Assembly (NCBI RefSeq): GCF_905404315.1
Contig: NC_066265.1
Coordinates: 30,280,501-30,344,500 of the forward strand
Source: Leptidea sinapis
Taxonomy: Eukaryota; Arthropoda; Insecta; Lepidoptera; Pieridae
Reading direction: 5' to 3'
DNA: 64,000 nt
The notes beneath the pieces are model-generated. The model was not told the origin of the DNA and made no database searches. It saw nothing but the letters and a program-made list of their open reading frames with translations. Shown piece by piece: positions 58,771-64,000 of this stretch. How positions within the stretch are numbered: position 1 is the stretch's first letter; each line of letters opens with the position of its first letter. The translations under genes and the position numbers were made by a program.

Positions 58771-60050
58771 TAGGTCAAACCAAAAGTTTTGTGTAATAAA
58801 AAAAAAACAACACGTTATAACCAAAATATTATGTTTATTGCTTTTCAAAATGCTGTTCTTTGCATTTCAAATATTTTTGCATGCGATCAAACCATTTTTT
58901 AAAACAGGAGGACCACAGATCTGAAGGCATGTTTTCTACGTGCAGAATGAACGTTATCACTGCCTCTTCGGAATTGGTAAAAGTGAAACCTCTCATCAAA
59001 TCTTTGATTTTGGGGAAAATACAGAAATCACGGGGTGATAGATCGGGGCTATGTGCAGGATGGGTGACGAGTTGTACTTTTTCGGAAGCTAAAAATGACT
59101 TAGTTTTGTTGGCCGTGTGTGAAGAAGCGTTGTCGGGATGTAGGAAAACGCGGCTTTTTGGTCGTCTTTCGCGAACTTTTTTAACACCCTGGGTAAACAT
59201 ATGGTAGAATACCACTCAGCATTAACACTCTTTTAATCTTCAAGTGCAATTGTGCATATGAGACCCGTAGCTGAGAAAAAAATGCGATCATTTTTTTACC
59301 AACGTTTCTCGCCTGCCTCACTTTTGGTGGCCTGTTCTCATTTTCAAACACCCATTCACATGATTGCTGTTTTTTTAGGGATCAAAACAATAAATCCACG
59401 TTTCATCTCCTGTGACAATGTCATAAACAGCATTAGAATGTCCGTGGTCGTACTTCATTAGCATCTGTAAACACCATTCCACGCGAGCCCGCCTCTGCTC
59501 CACTGTCAGTTCATGAGGGATCCAACGACAACAAAGTTTCCGAACTTTCAATTCTTCGTGTAAAATTTTCTGAATTTAGCTCATACCAATCCCCAATAGT
59601 CCTCGAATTGTCTTATAGGTAATCCGCGGGTTTTCTTCAATTAGCCGCTGAACAGTAGCCACATTATTTTCGTTGACGTAGTTGAAGGCCACCCTTCACG
59701 AAATTGGTCATGTAAAGAAACCTCTCTCAAATTCAGCAAACCATCGCCTTACGGTGCTCAAACAATTTGCTTCTCTCCCAAAAGCATTTTGAAGATGAGC
59801 GGCAATCTTGCGAAGAGAGAGAACTTTTAAGATCACAAAAAATCATCGCTCTAAAATCTTTTCGACTTAATTCCATTTTCGTTGCGTACTAATAACTTTG
59901 ATGTGTGATAAAAAAACAATTGACAAATGATTTCCCGCCAATTGTGTTTTTATTATTAAGAAGGTTGCAACGTTTCACAAAATATAACATTCGAAATTCA
60001 AATAGTACCGATTAGCTAGTGATGCAAAACTTTTAGTGTGCCCCATGTAC
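58771..60050 (-). mobile_element. Decayed mariner (DD34D) transposon
   Basis: About 1.28 kb, the usual mariner length. Imperfect inverted ends share aaaagttttg (ggtcaaaccaaaagttttg on the left; its partner at 60024-60045 read inversely). TA lies beside both ends. The interior encodes a mariner transposase in pieces. Confidence 0.8.
58835..59876 (-). pseudogene. Mariner transposase pseudogene
   Basis: The start MELSRKDFRAMIF is at 59876 and the C-terminus (CKEQHFEK) at 58835, about 347 codons, as in intact mariners. Catalytic context GDETWIYCFDP is followed by HPDNASSHTA and SPDLSPRDF with 34 residues between the two aspartates, the DD34D signature. Several stops and frameshifts occur between 59700 and 59215; only the last 127 codons are open. 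The helix-turn-helix region (LIEENPRITYKTIRGLLGI) is still readable. Confidence 0.88.
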
Positions 60051-60905
60051 TTAATCCTTAAAAGCACACAGCATTTCTTGTGTGTTACATTAGCAGCTAT
60101 TTATAGTACATTCAATCGTTCTACTCAGTTTTCTGCGTGGTTTTTAACGACAGATCAATACTATTTTCTAATAAGATCAATACCTTTATTATCTGTCACT
60201 CTGATTTGCTCTTTTTAAAGTACTTCAAAAAACAGCATCAAATAGGCTGTAAATACAAATCCGATAACAAAATGCAGAAAAATTTAAACAGTCAAACTCT
60301 GAACACTTCTTTCCCGTTATGACTGGTTAACGTTTGAAGGAAAAAATTGTCCAGACCGAAACTAGTTTGAGGTGCAGTAGTAGTAGCACAGATTTTTGTC
60401 TCCCCCGCTTGAAAGCGAAAATATTGTCTTAGAATTCATATATCTGAGCATGGCCTCAGTTAATGTTTTTACTAACAAACCGAACTATGATCTCATTTTT
60501 TATTAACTTGATTCATGATCATTCTCATAGTCACGTAGTCTTCGTCACGCAATGATCCAAACATTTTCTGCAGTACTTTTCTGTCAAACACGCTAAGTCT
60601 GCACATCCTTTTGGGTAAATGTCTCTGTCTCACAAGCGTTTTAGAGATAAAATATCAAAAATGAGAAGAGTAATCCATGCCAGCGGCAGCTATTTCGGTC
60701 AACGGATCAGCCTAGCTATCCAACGCGGCTACGCTGCCAGTATTCTAGGAACACTTTCCTTTAATTATAGTTTTAATTTAATCTAATCGTAGTATTGTAA
60801 ATATACCTACTATAATAAATGAATGTTTTGAGCTTCTTATTGTGTGGTTTTGGCAGGTATAAAATGAGTTGCAATAAAATTATTTTTAAATAAGTAAAAA
60901 TTTGT
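60051..60905. other. Intergenic, nothing recognised
   Basis: Short AT-rich open frames only. This is the convergent gap between BCL7 and the sulfotransferase, right of the mariner. Confidence 0.4.
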
Positions 60906-60911
60906 TTTATT
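60906..60911 (-). terminator. Poly(A) signal of the sulfotransferase gene
   Basis: AATAAA on -, about 27 bases past the stop codon at 60938-60940. Confidence 0.6.
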
Positions 60912-60937
60912 TAAACTTATTGTATTTTAAAATAAAT

Positions 60938-63660
60938 TTATTTGGGATCAATGCCTAAGCCTATATCGGCGAAGTGCTCCGAAATCCAACGATCTGCTTC
61001 TTTGGTCATTTCATCATCAAAATATTCCCTCCAGCCACCAGCTTTACCTGGAATCGTTTCAGTATTTACAATTAAGAAAAATGGTTTTAATAAAAGTATT
61101 TTAGTGGGATGATGCTTTGCACAGGATGCCGGTTACATGGCTAGTACCACAGCCGCGCCTTTTTCTGATGGCAAGTTGTAGTGCTCAGGAACTATTTGTG
61201 TTTCTGTTGGATGGGTAATCTTATGTCTCAAAGTAACCAGCACAATCGCATAGCAGCAGCTCTGATTTTTGAAGAATCCTGAGCGGCATTGCATTGTAAT
61301 GAACACGGCGTAGGTATCACTAACTTTAGGTGTTAGGTGGTTAAGAGAACGTCAACCTCGTCTCGTCCCTTTTTCTCATATAAAAAAATAATATTAAGGC
61401 CTGGTCTAGTTAAAATATTACCGACTTTGTAACATCAAAGCTAGCTTGGTGAAACAAATTAAAAAAAGAATTGAATTAATATTAGTAGCACTAGTTTTGT
61501 TTTGTGAATTAGGTTTGCGTAAAACAATGGTAGGTGGTATTTATCAAATGCAGTGGAATATTGCATTGACTTTGTTAGAAATGCCTGCATTGACGGAAAC
61601 CTGAATATATACAAGAATAAAATCGATACCTAAACAAATATGGCTGACAATAGATTGCTATCCAAGTAAAATTGGTTTTATTAATTGAGACATGAAATTA
61701 TGAGGTATACTATACTACTAGCTGTTACCCTCGGCGTCGTCCGTGTCGATATTACATTAATAAAACAAAGCATATGTCTTTCTTCCATTTCCCTGTATGT
61801 ATATATACGAAATATGTATCTTTGTCAAACAACATGACCATTTATTTACAAAAGCAAGAGATATTTATCCGAAAAATACAAGAAACGGTGACAGACTGGT
61901 GATTGCACACAAATTTCATAATGCATCCTACGGAAAATGTAGCTATGTCATGTGTATAAAACTATTTAATAAACTCCCTCCAAGCTTACGCGTATTACCC
62001 GTCCAACGATTTAAAAAGGATCTTTTTACATGGCTTATAGATAAATGTTTTTATTCCATAAATGAAATGTTGACACATTAGGTTAAATTAAATTGACTTT
62101 AAAATATATATTAATTCTAGTCTTTAAATAATGACATTTAAAAATAATAATTATAATTTAAATTAACCTAAGTGCTTAAAATATAGAGTTTGTTAATCAA
62201 TTATAATAATAACTAGAATTTTGTTAATAATAATTTTGCATGCCAGAAATGGCCGATAACATTGATACATTAAAACTACTTACACCCATTGTTACATGTT
62301 TTCTAGCAAAATAAAGAATTTATTTATTTATTTATATTTATTTAAACCAATTAATAATCTGTGTGCCAACTTTAAAATTATAAACTTTCTTTTGTTTTGA
62401 TAGCGGCTAAAGCCAGGAATCTTAAAAAACTGCCTCAACACAAATAAGGAGGTTCATAAGTACTTAATAGACTATGCATGACTTTATTAAACAATAATAC
62501 CCCAATTATCGACATAATTGGCGTAAGTATCATTGAAGCTTAATTTATTGAAAAGTGGACGCACATTCTAAGTGTGCGCTACGAAAATATGTAAAAAAAT
62601 AACTTAAAAGGGAAGTCCTTCAACGTCAATTACGATATAATAATATGCTAAATAAATAAATTCTGAATAATTACAGCTATTACCCATACAATTGGAGTAA
62701 TTATTAAATGCGAAGGCGTTCATGGCCTCAGTCAATCATAAACAAAAGACCGTTAAAGTGCGATTCTGACAGATGACACATTAACGATTTTTATGAAGTA
62801 CTTGGTATTGAATTCTCGTTCTGAGTAGGTATGTATTTAAATTAGGTAGGTACTTAATTTATAAACAAATATCCCTGTTATAAAATTAAGTATGGATATA
62901 TCATCACACGATGCATTTATTCCTTTTCTTGCGTAGGTACGTACACTTTGTCACTTTGCTTATTGTGGAAATTTTTTCATCAGTGAAAGCGATGTTCTGA
63001 AAATGACCGATGGCATTATACTCACTTGGGCAACGCAATCACTGCAATTCTGTTTATTTACCACCATACCTAATAATTGTAATTTAATATTAACGGGAAA
63101 AAAAGTTGAATTGGCCAAAAGTGATCGATGTTTCTAGCACAATAAACGCGCTCCAAATTTAAATAACAAGATAGCTTGATGCGGACGTTGTGATGAGTTT
63201 TTATACAAAATAATTATTTTGTCTTTTTAATTAACACTTTCTACTTCATCCACAATTTTTTTTTAATTAAAAATATACTACAATCACTAAACTAGAAAGA
63301 ACCTAGATGAATATAAAAGACTACAGCCCTATCGCTGTTTATGTACCACGCGGCCACACGCCGCATTATCTCCAAGGACAGGGCCAAGTTAGAATACTGT
63401 ATGATAACATTACCGTGGTCTTAGTAATGATTTTTATTAGTAAGGAGCACTAAAAAGTGATTAAAATAATAATTACCCTTTCGAATAAATGGATTTTCAT
63501 TATTCACGTAGCCCAATTTATGATATGTAGAGCTACGATTGACAGACTCGTTGTTTTTAAAATTATCGAAGCTGAGATGGCCACAGAGCTCATCTATCTG
63601 GTCGTTTGTGTACTCTTTGTTGAAGAATGTTGCCATGCGTTTCAAAGTTGATGGAAAGTC
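60938..63660 (-). CDS. Cytosolic sulfotransferase, last two exons (5' part outside window)
   Basis: Exons 63660-63477 and 61047-60938 join at a GT-AG intron (glycine codon split G/GT) and give 97 C-terminal residues. These enzymes move sulfate from PAPS to small hydroxyl or amine substrates. The family's PAPS-binding end is clear: NPFIRKG then KAGGWREYFDDEM, which fits the RKGxxGDWKxxF signature with D replaced by G, followed by DRWISEHFADIGLG and a stop. Upstream residues (TLKRMATFFNKEYTNDQ, LCGHLSFDNFKNN) match the helix before that motif. A GTAAGT donor at 63995-63990, at the right edge, is in the right phase to end the preceding exon. Substrate cannot be told. Confidence 0.88.
61104..61388 (+). 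repeat. Repeat family A, copy 8
   Basis: Starts gtgggatgatgctttgcac, diverged internally, keeps cctgagcggcattgcattgt and ends near ctcgtcccttt. It lies in the sulfotransferase intron. Confidence 0.75.
61797..62330 (+). pseudogene. LINE reverse-transcriptase C-terminal tail
   Basis: A frame on + encodes ARDIYPKNTRNGDRLV, KLFNKLPPSLRVLP and RFKKDLFTWL, the terminal domain of CR1/Jockey-type reverse transcriptases (compare FNKLPxxI and FKxxLKxxL). It ends in an AT-rich 3' UTR with aataaagaatttatttattt near 62313. 5'-truncated, in the sulfotransferase intron. Confidence 0.65.
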
Positions 63661-64000
63661 CTAGAAAATATTAGAAACTATATTGTATTGTATCTTGAAT
63701 TTTAGAATTATTGCATTCATATTCTGTGTTTAGAAAAATAGAAAATAGTAAGTATTGTGATCGATTATAAAAATATTTTTTATTTTCAAAAAACAGTAGT
63801 TACTAGTAATTTGTGCACGATATTTTTGAAATTAAAAACACTTATATATCAAGTAATTATTTTCTTTTCAAAATATTTACGCTACTTTATTCTTTTTAAG
63901 CTTAAATATTTAAATAAAATCTTTGCTTCTGTATTATTACGTGGCTTTGGTTTTGTTATTAATAAAATTTTAACTCATTCAACCTAGTTACTTACTCGCG
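63661..64000. other. Sulfotransferase intron, running to the window edge
   Basis: No exon content apart from the probable last bases of the preceding exon at about 63996-64000 (followed on - by GTAAGT). Confidence 0.5.

Overview
This is a eukaryotic nuclear window. It is AT-rich, has spliced genes with GT-AG introns, and is packed with retrotransposons and DNA transposons. The repeat families (CR1/Jockey/RTE LINEs with short tails, CTAG-ended Helitron-like repeats, a recurrent ~300-bp repeat beginning GTGGGAGGCTCC, and mariner and DD82E transposases) look like those of a moth or butterfly (Lepidoptera). That assignment rests on my recognition of the repeats and was not checked by search.

Four host genes can be assembled exon by exon. 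(1) A SAC3D1-like SAC3/GANP-domain gene on + (7374-22152, seven exons, 369 aa); its fourth intron of about 8 kb holds a decayed RTE piece and a nearly complete CR1-like LINE. (2) A complete mitofusin (Marf) gene on - (45119 down to 28232, 13 exons, 771 aa). It has the GTPase motifs, the paired hydrophobic membrane segments and the terminal heptad-repeat region, and its introns are full of repeats. (3) A BCL7-family gene on + (52273-54319, three exons, 133 aa), encoding a small SWI/SNF-associated protein. (4) The last two exons of a cytosolic sulfotransferase on - (63660-60938), whose 5' part lies beyond the right edge.

Layout: 1-1675 is gene-free. 1688-7277 is a full-length I-clade LINE with both ORFs open, a poly(A) tail and a 12-bp target duplication, ending about 85 bp before the SAC3D1-like start codon. 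The SAC3D1-like gene and Marf converge across a 6-kb gene-free stretch containing MITEs and hairpins. Marf and BCL7 diverge, separated by a degenerate DD82E (Sailor-type) transposon with 30-bp inverted repeats and a foldback element. BCL7 and the sulfotransferase converge, separated by a 5'-truncated Jockey-like LINE, a tandem repeat with a hammerhead-ribozyme-like core, and a dead mariner.

The host genes are unrelated housekeeping-type genes; I see no operon-like or cluster logic. I found no CRISPR array, tRNA or rRNA. I saw no clearly new biological system. The most interesting material is the recent-looking I element at a gene promoter, the intron-bearing DD82E transposase, the hammerhead-like repeat and several inverted or tandem arrays.
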